Below, piece after piece: positions 1 through 10,800 of a DNA stretch of 64,000 nucleotides. The stretch spans positions 1 through 64,000 of IMG/VR virus record IMGVR_UViG_3300021963_000113, one strand, 5' to 3'. This DNA comes from a virus. The position numbers and the translations under genes are program-made. The notes under the pieces were generated by a model that saw only the letters and a program-made list of their open reading frames with translations, did no database searches and was not told the origin of the DNA. Numbering within the stretch: position 1 is the stretch's first letter; each line of letters opens with the position of its first letter.

Positions 1-1
1 C

Positions 2-2767
2 TGTATTAATTGTAATACTAACCGTAAATTCAGATGGAGGCGTTACATTGACAGTAGTGATTGTATTATTTCTAGAATAACGATGTTGAGTGCAACCAGC
101 TAAAGTAACTCTACACCTATAAACTCTACCATTATATGCAGATGTAATATTTGGTATTACCAATACATCTGAAGTTTCATTCATATCAACTCCATTTTCT
201 TGCCACATATATGATGGAGTACCACCAGTAAATACAGGACTCAAATCTAATGTTAGATTACTTCCAATCGTAACTATTTTAGTTGCTGAATCTGCGTAAT
301 AACTAAATCTTCTAATTACGGTAACGGTACATTCTGTCGTATATACGTCGTTTGGAACATCTTCTGCACTCAATTTACATCTAATCTTAGCACCATTATC
401 AGTAATAGTGTCTAGAGCTCTAAGAATATAAGTTGAAGTGTTATCCGAAGTATTGTTAAATCCAGCACCAATATTACCAAAGTCAGAATCTCCAACTCTT
501 TTAATCTGCCACTGATAATTAACTTCTGTATTAATAGAAGATGCTCCCTCACATACAAATGTATATGCTGCGCTTTGTCCCTCTAGAATCTGAATACTCG
601 AAGCAATATTTTTCAATATATCAATACTAACTTCTTGTACTGTTAATTTGGCGACATTACTATTCAATACAACGCCACCAAAACTAGTCATTCTAACACG
701 ATAATATGCATCATCAGATTGACTAAGACTAAGTAAGGTTAAACTGCTTGATGTTTGACCTGTGATATTATTCCAGGTACCAACAGAAGTTACTGTGTTG
801 TAATTTGTGCTTTTTTGCCATTGGTACGAAATTGGTTGAGCAGAAGAAGTAGTAGCGTTTATACTAAAAGTATGATTCGTAAACTCTCTTGCAACAACAT
901 CATTCAATGAAGAAACAGATGTGAAAGAATCCCTAAGTAATTTAAGTTGTGCTGGACTAGATGTGACAGAAGATAATTGTCCCGCAATACTTACTACACA
1001 TCTAAACCATCTAAATGTAAGTGTTGTTGGCACTGGATTAATTATCAATATATCTGACGTTACACCATTGTAAGGCGAAGAATTAGGAACATTTGTCCAA
1101 CCACTCGCTGAGTTAGTTCTATTATACTGCCAACGATAAGATATATCAGAAGAAGATCCGCTAGAAGGAATAACAGATATAGAAAATGCAGATGCACCAT
1201 TTGGATATTGTTCGCTGGTAGCTGGTTGATTTGTAATATAAACTGTTCGATATACATTAATGGTAATTTCACTAGAATAATATGGAGTAATGGTTTTAGT
1301 ATTACCATTTAGAGTAAAAATTGCCGAAGACTCTATTTTTACTCTATATTTTGCACCATTATCTATATTATTACGCAGTGGTGGTGTTATCAAATATATT
1401 GTTTCAAAAGATGGAGTATTTGTTGGAAATTGTGTATAATTACCACCAGAATTAGATGTTGTCACTACTACTGGAGCTGTATCTGTAACATCACCCCAAG
1501 TAGAAGATCCAGGATTTTTTCTTTGCCAAGTGAAAGTTTTATTGCCATTTAAACCAGTATTTCTTTCAATATCAATATCAGCACTTATAATTAAATTTTG
1601 TATTGGATCGTTTTCGTATATATTTCTATCTACTATATTTCCATATCTATCTTCATTAATATTATAAGTAGTGGTATTAACCACTGCTGGCACTTGCACA
1701 TCTGTCATGTAAATGTAATGAGGGTCACTTGTGACAGTTGCTTCACCAACGCTACCAGAAATAACACATCTAAATCCTGGATTGTCATAATAAATTAATC
1801 TTTCTATCTCTAAAACATCACTATTAGATGTAGTTCCAGACTTCAATCTAAAAGTGTAAAAACTAAGTAATTGTGATATCGAAGTCCACGATCCATCACC
1901 GAAATTTATTTGCCAATCAAAAGTTAAAGGTGTACCTGCAGTGGTAAGAGCACCAACAGAAACTCTAACATTACCACTATTACTTATACTTGTTTTATAA
2001 CAATTTGTGATATCAGTATCATTAGCATCTACTCCTGGTTGACGGTAGATATTAATTACTGGATCAATATACAATAGTGATTCTGGTGAATTGACTGGAG
2101 TATTAATTGCCCCTGTATATGAAACTCTTACCCTAAAAATCTTTAAATTATCAGAAAATGTAAGATTTTGAATAGTAAGCGTCGAATACTTCATATACGA
2201 CGAAGGACTCGCAGAAATTGGAGCATTCGTATTTGATATCGATACATCTCCACCAGCAGTAATAGTATTCCAAGTACTACCACTATCTATACTATATTGC
2301 CATTGAAAAGCTAAATTATTAACTAACGTAGTATTGGATATGTCAGCATTAGATAAAGTTGCAGACATTGTAAGAACTAATGTTTCACCTACACTTTTCG
2401 TTTGAGAAGTAGGAAGAAAATCTACAGTAGGATCAATAGCAATGACTATGGATGGATCTTGATAAACTGTGACAATTCTATTTCCAATAGTAGGATACTC
2501 ATTGCTGTTAATCGTATCCGTGCCATTACTTACAACAACACGATAGTATATTCCACTTTGATTTATTGTTAATGATCCAGTATCATACGAAGAACTAGTA
2601 TTATCACTAAGACCAGATGAGCTATAAGTTATCCCATCCGTAGAAAATTGCCATTCATAAGTTAAAGTAGCTCCCAAACTATCAGAAGCACTAACATTAA
2701 AAGTTACACCGTTGCCAGCGGCGGTAGTGGGATTTGTTGGTGTTAAACTTTGAATTACAATTGCCAT
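2..2767 (-). CDS. Ig-like repeat virion protein, C-terminus cut by window edge
   Basis: Open frame of at least 922 codons with no stop, running off the left edge. It starts at an ATG at 2767 five bases after the collar-protein gene upstream. The visible part is a tandem array of about eight immunoglobulin-like modules, each with a Tyr/Phe-x-Trp-Gln strand motif and most with a later Tyr-x-Cys or Tyr-x-Val strand. Ig-like arrays are common on tailed-phage virions, where they are thought to aid weak attachment to cell surfaces. It follows two collar-domain genes in the same direction, so a tail or fibre role is inferred. The C-terminus is not visible, and the exact product is not recognised. 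Confidence 0.8.
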   Translation of the reverse strand, partial: MAIVIQSLTPTNPTTAAGNGVTFNVSASDSLGATLTYEWQFSTDGITYSSSGLSDNTSSSYDTGSLTINQSGIYYRVVVSNGTDTINSNEYPTIGNRIVTVYQDPSIVIAIDPTVDFLPTSQTKSVGETLVLTMSATLSNADISNTTLVNNLAFQWQYSIDSGSTWNTITAGGDVSISNTNAPISASPSSYMKYSTLTIQNLTFSDNLKIFRVRVSYTGAINTPVNSPESLLYIDPVINIYRQPGVDANDTDITNCYKTSISNSGNVRVSVGALTTAGTPLTFDWQINFGDGSWTSISQLLSFYTFRLKSGTTSNSDVLEIERLIYYDNPGFRCVISGSVGEATVTSDPHYIYMTDVQVPAVVNTTTYNINEDRYGNIVDRNIYENDPIQNLIISADIDIERNTGLNGNKTFTWQRKNPGSSTWGDVTDTAPVVVTTSNSGGNYTQFPTNTPSFETIYLITPPLRNNIDNGAKYRVKIESSAIFTLNGNTKTITPYYSSEITINVYRTVYITNQPATSEQYPNGASAFSISVIPSSGSSSDISYRWQYNRTNSASGWTNVPNSSPYNGVTSDILIINPVPTTLTFRWFRCVVSIAGQLSSVTSSPAQLKLLRDSFTSVSSLNDVVAREFTNHTFSINATTSSAQPISYQWQKSTNYNTVTSVGTWNNITGQTSSSLTLLSLSQSDDAYYRVRMTSFGGVVLNSNVAKLTVQEVSIDILKNIASSIQILEGQSAAYTFVCEGASSINTEVNYQWQIKRVGDSDFGNIGAGFNNTSDNTSTYILRALDTITDNGAKIRCKLSAEDVPNDVYTTECTVTVIRRFSYYADSATKIVTIGSNLTLDLSPVFTGGTPSYMWQENGVDMNETSDVLVIPNITSAYNGRVYRCRVTLAGCTQHRYSRNNTITTVNVTPPSEFTVSITINT
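201..2653 (-). repeat. Eight Ig-like modules in tandem
   Basis: The codon pair for the Trp-Gln strand motif (plus-strand tgcca) recurs in the reading frame near 201, 507, 816, 1128, 1524, 1911, 2298 and 2649. The spacing is 306 to 396 bases, or about 102 to 132 residues, the size of one Ig domain plus linker. The copies are diverged in sequence and are protein-level repeats, not DNA repeats. Confidence 0.75.
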
Positions 2768-2771
2768 TTTT

Positions 2772-3680
2772 TTAGAATTTAATTAGATATTCTGTGATAA
2801 TAAATTTTGGAGCAATATCATCCATTTTAAATAAACTTCTTGTTCTCATTTTTACTGTGGTTGTGATACCAGAAGCAGGTAGTGTAACTGCTGGTATTGT
2901 ACTATTTGGACCAGACCAATTAACTACTGCAGTTCCCAAAGCGTGGGCGTGGTCAGAATCTTCACCTTCATCTGCATATGAAATAAAACGATGCTCAACA
3001 CCAGCATTTTCGCCCCCAGTCACGAAAGTATTATTAGCACCTCGCCAACAAAATCCGCCGCCGCCCCAAGAGCAAGACCTTAACGCCTGGCGATTTTGAC
3101 TAATTCTAGCAGCAATCGTATATTCCCCCAAATGTCCATGAGCAACAAAATTTCCCATAGACAAAGTTGTAGCAGCAGATCTACTTGGTGGAGATAAATA
3201 TCTCCACAATCCAGTAAATGAAAGTACTACAGCTGGAGCAGCAAAATTACCATCAAATCCAAATTCTACTTCATCACCACTACTCTCTAAACTAACACCA
3301 ATACCAGCTTTATTAATAGGTAAATTATTTTCACCAGTAACAGTATCATTAAGATAACTACCTGGATTTGAAGAAGCAGTGATGTATTTGCTACCTAAAT
3401 CAGGAAGCTGAAAAGTTCCTCCAGTGCCATTAGGATCTCTTTCTTGAAGAGTAACTCCAGTTTTTCTATATATGCACTGATTACCTACACCCAAAACTTC
3501 TGCTAACGCTGGAAATTGGTCTGCTTGTAATATTTGACCCCTACATTTCAAAAAACCAGCTGGACAATATTCTTTATAATCTTGATCAAGAGGAAGCAAT
3601 CCATTTATATCAGTAAAAAATGGGAAAATGGACCCAGTAACACCACCATGCTTTCCTTTTTCGAACGAATAATTTTTCAT
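2772..3680 (-). CDS. Tail-collar-domain structural protein (302 aa)
   Basis: The N-terminal 130 residues resemble the phage tail collar domain: a Gly-rich start (GSIFPFF), then PAGFLKCRGQ and a later FQLPDLG. This is the usual pattern of a Gly-Trp/Phe-x-x-Cys-x-Gly core followed by Leu-Pro-Asp-Leu. The C-terminus ends ITEYLIKF, typical of collar proteins. The middle is Gly/Ser-rich and probably surface exposed. T4 gp12 (short tail fibre) and related fibres carry this domain. It lies between a second collar protein and the Ig-repeat protein, so it is probably a tail fibre or its tip. The exact T4 counterpart is unclear. Confidence 0.75.
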   Translation of the reverse strand: MKNYSFEKGKHGGVTGSIFPFFTDINGLLPLDQDYKEYCPAGFLKCRGQILQADQFPALAEVLGVGNQCIYRKTGVTLQERDPNGTGGTFQLPDLGSKYITASSNPGSYLNDTVTGENNLPINKAGIGVSLESSGDEVEFGFDGNFAAPAVVLSFTGLWRYLSPPSRSAATTLSMGNFVAHGHLGEYTIAARISQNRQALRSCSWGGGGFCWRGANNTFVTGGENAGVEHRFISYADEGEDSDHAHALGTAVVNWSGPNSTIPAVTLPASGITTTVKMRTRSLFKMDDIAPKFIITEYLIKF

Positions 3681-3687
3681 TTTTTTA

Positions 3688-4809
3688 TTAATACGCTCTG
3701 ATTATAAACAGCATTTCCAAAGAAGGAGTGTTAGTATCTACACTAATAGTACCAAAATTTTGTCCTGGTGCATTATTAATTCTAACAGTATTTAGTGCAA
3801 TATCTCTTCTCAATCCAGGACTAGTGACCCTGAATTTACCCTGTAAATTGTAAGTATTTGATCCGTGAAAATGCTCTGCTCCTTCAATTATTTCATCGTG
3901 ACTACGACTAGTAAACAAAGTGCCATTACATTGCATATTTCCTTCACATCTTCCATCTCCCTCAGAGTAAACTGTGGCATTAGTCTCTCCAAATAAATTG
4001 GTGGTTTGCACTCTACCTCCGCCACCAGTGCCACGAAACGGTCCTTGAGGAAATTGAAAATTATTATCCAAATCTTCGGGAACATCACCCCTTGATACTC
4101 TAACTTGCACAGATGGATTTGCAGAGACTCTAAAAGCAGCAGTAGTAGTACAGTTAACTAGACATTCACCACCAGGTTCTCGGCGGCGGCCTTGACACCA
4201 ACTAGCACGACTACCTTCCCTATTATAAGAAGTAGGATCAGTACTAGGATCTGCATGACTGTGCTCAGGAAGATGATTTACTCCCAAAGATTCTCCAGCA
4301 ATAGTTGCCGTAAATGTGTAATTACCGTCGTCTACTGTTATATCATCATAAATCCCTTGAAATTGCACTGTAGTGCTTCTTTCCTGACCTACTAAATCAA
4401 TAGTAGAAATCCAAAATGTTTGGGAATTACTACCAGTGTCTCCATTTGTTCCTCGACCTATTATATTCCAAAAAGGGTCTAAATCAAATGTATCAGAATT
4501 TGAAGACGGGGAATGAGCATCTCCTGCGCTTTTCAAATGATTGTAGTGCCCCCTAAAAGCATCCATAATACCTGGACCACCCTGTGTCAATGGTGGTAAC
4601 CTATAAGTGCTTCCGATAGTTCCACCATATGCGTTACCAATTATTTTAAAAAGTATTGGATATCTAGTATTTGAAATTGTTGCGCCATTACACACAATCC
4701 ACCCAGGGGGAATTGTAGATTGGTCAGATGCCCACGGTATTATAGCGCCAATGGGCAAACCTTTCATAGAGCGTATTCTATTATATTTGATTGTATCTGC
4801 AAATGCCAT
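3688..4809 (-). CDS. Tail-collar-domain structural protein (373 aa), gp12-like
   Basis: Residues 15 to 75 are a clear tail collar domain: LPIGAIIPWASD, then PPGWIVCNG and, after about 25 residues, YRLPPL. The C-terminus (EMLFIIRAY) also fits the family. A long Gly/Asn/Arg-rich central part resembles the receptor-binding section of short tail fibres. It starts four bases after the giant structural gene, whose last bases supply its ribosome site (GGAGAT). Role in the virion tail is inferred from the domain and from context. Confidence 0.8.
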   Translation of the reverse strand: MAFADTIKYNRIRSMKGLPIGAIIPWASDQSTIPPGWIVCNGATISNTRYPILFKIIGNAYGGTIGSTYRLPPLTQGGPGIMDAFRGHYNHLKSAGDAHSPSSNSDTFDLDPFWNIIGRGTNGDTGSNSQTFWISTIDLVGQERSTTVQFQGIYDDITVDDGNYTFTATIAGESLGVNHLPEHSHADPSTDPTSYNREGSRASWCQGRRREPGGECLVNCTTTAAFRVSANPSVQVRVSRGDVPEDLDNNFQFPQGPFRGTGGGGRVQTTNLFGETNATVYSEGDGRCEGNMQCNGTLFTSRSHDEIIEGAEHFHGSNTYNLQGKFRVTSPGLRRDIALNTVRINNAPGQNFGTISVDTNTPSLEMLFIIRAY

Positions 4810-4813
4810 AGAA

Positions 4814-7800
4814 TTAAATCTCCATCAAGAACCAACCCTGCTGCTCTCCAGCGATACTATTTCCTGCTGCATCTGTTTCCCCGACATAGATAAGACCAAA
4901 AGCAGCATTTGGAGTGTTAACAACCAATTCACCACCTCCATAATTAGATGCCCCACCCAAACTACTACCAGTTGGACTTCCTTGTAGAGATGTGCCAAGA
5001 GGTGCTCTAATAACTAGATTGACACTAAAGTTTAGAGCTCCACCAACATCAACAACTCTAATTGTATCTCCAGTAAGAGCGTCCTGAGGAAGTAATAAAA
5101 CTAAAGTAGATGAAGGTCTAATCAAGTATTGAATATTTGGTCTCAATTGATATTGAGTATCAGATTGGGCAGATGCTTGATTGTTTCCTTGAGCACTAAT
5201 AAAGACTGTTTTTCTGCCACCATTAGCATTATAGAAGTTTTCGTGTCCGAAAGCTTGTATAGAAGCATCCTGTCTAATTCTAAATGGTTTTGAATTATTA
5301 TTACCTAAATTATTAATACTTAAGTAATTAACAGCAGCAGTAGGAGTACTAGTATAAGAGCCATGTAATGTAAGTGTTGCACCAGTGGCAGCAGAAGTTA
5401 ATTCTCGTCCAATTACTGTACTACCTAATTGAGCGTCAACAGAGAATCTAGTAGTAAATGGATTTTGTCCAGTTTCCGTTGATGCGGGAGTAGTTAAAGT
5501 ACCAACTGTCAAGTCATCGCCAACACGTAAAGTGCCTGCAATTTTAGTATTGCCAGTAGCACCCAATACTTCAAGTGCAATATTTTGTGCTACATCTTCT
5601 CTTCCTTTATCGAAATTACCAGAAGCAAAGAAGGAATCTTTAAAGATTTTGAGATTACCACCATTATAGATGCTTGTATTTCCAGATGCGGATTCGACAT
5701 AGAATTTTGGAAGAGATCCATTAGTAATTACGAAATACTGTTTTGCTGGTGTAGAAGTAGAAGTATTACCACTCAACTCAATTGAATTATGTACAATTAA
5801 GTTTCCGCCACCAGTTGCAATAATTGGATTTCCGTCCTTATCAACATCTGGTTTAGAAGTGCTAGATGGGAATCCATAAGAATCTGCTAGATTCTGGTCA
5901 TTATCAGCATCATTAAATGGTTTAGTTGTATCATAACCAATTACAACGTCACCAGAAATTTGTGTGTTACCTGTAGTTGATATTGTTTCAAATACTTTTA
6001 ATGCATCTTTTTCAAATGATTCATTACCAAAATCTCCATTATTAATGACAAACTTCTGAGCATCTGCAGGATTTACCTGTGTAATTCTCACATATTCGCC
6101 ACCTTCATTCAAACTTACCTTATTAAGTCTAAACAAATCATTAATTTTGATATTTGCAGAGAATTCAGCAACATTAATAGCATTGCTAACGGCCGTTATT
6201 GGATTTGGATCTATATACGATGCATTTTGTTGCTCAACTAATCTGTAAATTCTCTGTCCATCTGGGTGAGATGATGCAGCTGTTCCTCTTTGTGCTCTTA
6301 TAACTTCAACGTAGAATGGTTGTGGGCTATTAGGCACAAATGTGGATGGGAAATTAACTGTCTGAATAATTTCTTCACCAATTAAATACAATTGATTAAT
6401 ACCAATACCCGTTGGATTACTAATAGGAAGATTCCATGTTTGAATTCCATTAAAAATTCTATTCTTGAAAGAATCGTTGCCCCAGGGAACATCACCAGTT
6501 GTATCAATCACAGTGGAGAATAATCTCATTCTAGCATTACCTGCATCAGTAGTGCCAGATCTAAGTGCAATAGTGATATTATTATCAGAACTATTTTTTA
6601 ATGTAAATCCTGTGGAATCTCTACTTGCAACATAATAAGTTACATTAGTAGAAACGCCAGTTAGATTACCAACATCAAAAAATACTACCGCATCGTTTTG
6701 ACTAAACCAATAATTATCAGAAAGTAATTTATTATTTACTACTGTATTGATTCTAACAGTGCCATCAAAATTAGGAACAACAGAGAAATAATCGATATTC
6801 AAATTATCAAGACTACCAACCGACTGAGTAAGTCCTATATTTGTAATTACAGTACCAGTTGCTGCAGCCTGTGGATAATTAATACCAGGATTAGTATAAG
6901 TAAATGAATTTGGTCCAGTTACAGTAATTGCTACTTGTCCGACCGTATTAAATGAATCGACACTACTTACAATTTGAGCAGTAGAAGAAATATTATGTGG
7001 GGAAACAGTGGTTACAGTCGCAACGCCATTAGATCTTGTAAGAGTTGCAATTCTAATAGTGCCAAAGATATTTCTATTAATACCAAGATTGGTGTTTTTC
7101 AATCCACCATTTTGAGTAACATCAGATTCAAAGAATGAAGAACCTAATACTTTCAATCCATTTCTGATTGTAGTTGTGCCAGCAACACCACCAAGAGTTA
7201 ATGTACCAACACTTAAACCAATATTAAGTTTAGTAATTCCAGATGGGAATAGAGTGAATTCATCATTCAATGAAGTGGTATTAATTTCACCACCATTAAT
7301 AGTTAATACACCATCAACTATAGTCTGATAATTTTTAATGTTGAAGAAACTGGACTGTCTGTTTAAGAATGCTCCACCAAAAGTAATATTTGATGAATAT
7401 GCAGTATCATTATTTTCAACCGTGCCAATATCAATTATAGAATTAGTAGCATTAGTATGAATATTGAGAGTTGATGCACCAGTTACCGCAGTGCCAATAT
7501 TTACAGTTTGCTGGGTTGTTGCGAGATTTCCAACATTAACTGTTGTTGCATATCCAGCAAGAGTAAGATTAGTAGTGCTAGTCTGATTGGCAATTGTAAA
7601 GACACCCGAAGTAGTGCGAATATCTCCACCATTTACATCAATATCAGATTCAAATCTGAAATCACCAGTGATTCTACCAGTGCCAGCAACCACAAGTGCT
7701 CTATCCAATGCACCATCAGCAATATTAATACCAACTCTACCCTCATTATTTGTAGCAATTCTAAATGTTGCTGTGGTATCTGGATTCGCACTATCACCAC

Positions 7801-10800
7801 CGACTAAGAAAGCATGTCTTGTTGGTAATGGAGTGCCACCATTAAGATTAGAGAAGTTTGTTTGCTTCTTGCCGCTGATAAAGGCGTTACCAACAACATC
7901 AAGGTTTGCTCTTGGCTCAGTTCTTGTTGGGGCAATAAATCCAGTTGCATAATCAGTAGAAAGAGCTCTAGCAAGAGTGTTAATACCTAACTTATAATCA
8001 CCATATGTTTCTGTTTCTGTGCGAAGTGCTTCAGCACCAATAACACCAACTTCTTTCCACTGCGACTCACCACGAGCAATTTCAAGAGTGCCTTGAATGA
8101 TTGGATTTGTTGAAGAAATATATGGAGGATTGCCAGATAATGTAGCTTCAGACGCTCTTCTCGTTAGGAGATAAACATAACTGTTTGATTCGGAGTATTC
8201 ATATCCTTCAGATGGATTGTCGTATACAGTGTGGACACCATTAATAAACTGAAGTCTATCTGTGCCGCCAGTGATTCTGATTTGCGTTGACCTTGTGATT
8301 CCGAGAGAAGCTCCAGGATTAGAAGTGCTAAAATTAATTTTTCCAATCTGGAAAATTAATTTAACAACATTGAGGTTTGGATAGAATTGTACGCCTGTAA
8401 TATCAATCGATGATTCTTGTCCAGCAGGTGCGCCAAGTCTATATGCAACATAAGAATTTGCATAAATCCAACCAAGAGAACCAGTATAATTAATCTGTGC
8501 CCCTTTGAGTATTACATCACCAGAAAGAGGAACAGATGAACCAAAGGCAATAGTTTGTGAAGAATCAAATCTTGCTTTAGCACCAACAGTGAATTGGTTA
8601 GGAGTTACGTTTGTAATTGAAGTGCGGAATGAATAACGCTGGGTGCCGCGTGTATTCATATCGAATATAGCAGCTCTTACTCTATTCTTATCAATTACAA
8701 CGTCACCAGCTCTTGTAGTATCAAGTTGGGGGTCATCATCACCTGGGAATACACCCTGTCTATCTCCAGGTCTAGAAACAATAGTGAGAGATGGAGGCGT
8801 CATGATTGCCTCAAACTCTGGGTCAACATTAATAGTAACTGGAGAGTTGAAGAAGTTAGTTAAATTTGGTGGAGCATTGAGAGTGATAATATTCTCAAAA
8901 GTAACGGGATCTTCAAATACCGTTACGAGGCTACCGAAATCTCCATCCTCTTCTGTCTCTTCATCTGTAATAATAGCATCGAGAAACTCTTCTTCACCAG
9001 TAATAGCATTAATCTTACGGTTACCGATGTAAAGCTCACCATTAGAGTTAATACCAGTATAGAATACAATACCAGCATCTTGACGCTTGGACTGTGCATA
9101 GTAATCTTGTACAGAAGTTAAGATAACAGTTTGTCTTGCTGGGAAACCAGTTGAGTAGTTACCAGGACCAAAACCAAGATATTCAAACGTGTGGTTACCT
9201 GCACGAGCAATAGATGGTCTACGTAATTCAACATAGATTCTTTGCTCTAATGGGAATTGAGAATCACCAGCAATAGGAATTAGTCTTTCCTCAGCCCCAG
9301 AAGACGCTGCGCCAGACCTTGCTTCAATCTTAGTTGCATTTGTAGTGAATTCATATCTACCAGATCCAGGATCTTGAATGAAATCTAATACTGCTTCCTT
9401 AGTGATGCTATTCTTAGCATCATTAATTGTTACTAGACCATGGATGTAGTTATCTGCCGCACAAACAGATGCTGGTGGGTCGATGATAGTTGTATTCTTA
9501 TTACCACCTTGAGAATCAGAACCATCATACTGGAATAATAGTGCATCATTTTTATATGATAGTGGATATAGTCTAGATACTGGTTGACTAAACTTAAAGT
9601 TTCTGAAGTTGGTACCAACTCCAGATCCAGTTGGATATGGGGAAATATCACCACGAATACACGTTAGGTAGTAAATACCATCTTGCTGGCGTGGAATTCT
9701 TCTTTGAATAGTTTCAATTTTGTAAATATAATATGTTTGTGCTAGGTCTTCTACATCTTCAACACTCACAACACGATACTGTCTAGCAGCATCGTCAGTA
9801 ATGATGTCACCTGGAGTTACTGTGTAAACATTAGATGCCTCAACTGCATATAAGAAATTTTTCTTATCCTCTTTTCCAAAGTTTGGTCTAGAGATAAGTT
9901 CAGCAATTACATTTGCTTCCCCATCAATTTCCTGAATAAAGAATGTTTGAGTCTTTTCATCAAAATCTAATTCGCCTTCCAAATCCTTTAGAATGAGATA
10001 ATTGAAAGTTTCTGTGCCACCCTCTACTGGCTCTGTTCCATACCATGAGTGGACAATAGCAGATCCAGTGTATTCACCATACCATCTAATTCTCTTTTCA
10101 GGAACAAAGTTTCCATTACCACCCTGAGGTTGTGCAACTTTTACAGTTACAAATCTCTTTGCTTTTAGCGATTCTACATCAAGTCCATGGTCGAATACAA
10201 CCATTTCCATGTATCCACCTTCAACAATCTTCGCAGATTGAATTGTAAATGAGATATTACTTTCAGTCTTGGTGCCTTCAATTCTCTTTCTAATTTCTGG
10301 ATTATAAGGATCGTAAGTTCCCAATACATTAGTTACACCAATTCTTTCTCTTGGTGATGGACCATTCTGGAAGAATGTCGCATCTTTCTGGTCGTTAGCA
10401 GAAACAGGCTTAAGTAGTAATCTCTGAGGTAAAAGTTTTCTAGTTTCGTCAGTTCTAATTTTAATAGCAAAACCATTGATAGGATCTCTAACATCATCAC
10501 GATAGTTAGGAATTACATAACGTAGTTTGTAAGTTCTATCGTCATTTTCTCTAGTATCATCTGCTCTGTAGAAGAATGAGTCTGGAGTTCTGGGTGGTTT
10601 GTTAACATATGAAGAACCTCTAGATGGGTCATTCAATGTTAATCTTTCGTAGATTTCATTACCTTGTAGAAGAGTTCTGATAAACCAACCACCCTGTACA
10701 GGGTCATAACCAATAGGACTTCTCTTTCTGTTTGCAAGTACAAAGAATTCTTCTCCACTTGGGAAATTAAATTGTACAGCATTTTGTCTATTAATAGCAT

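Noticed and set aside
7587-7952. Plus-strand frame of 121 codons inside the giant gene
   Set aside because: Lies wholly within a coding gene on the other strand with no ribosome site; a shadow frame. Many similar plus-strand frames lie inside the tail genes.
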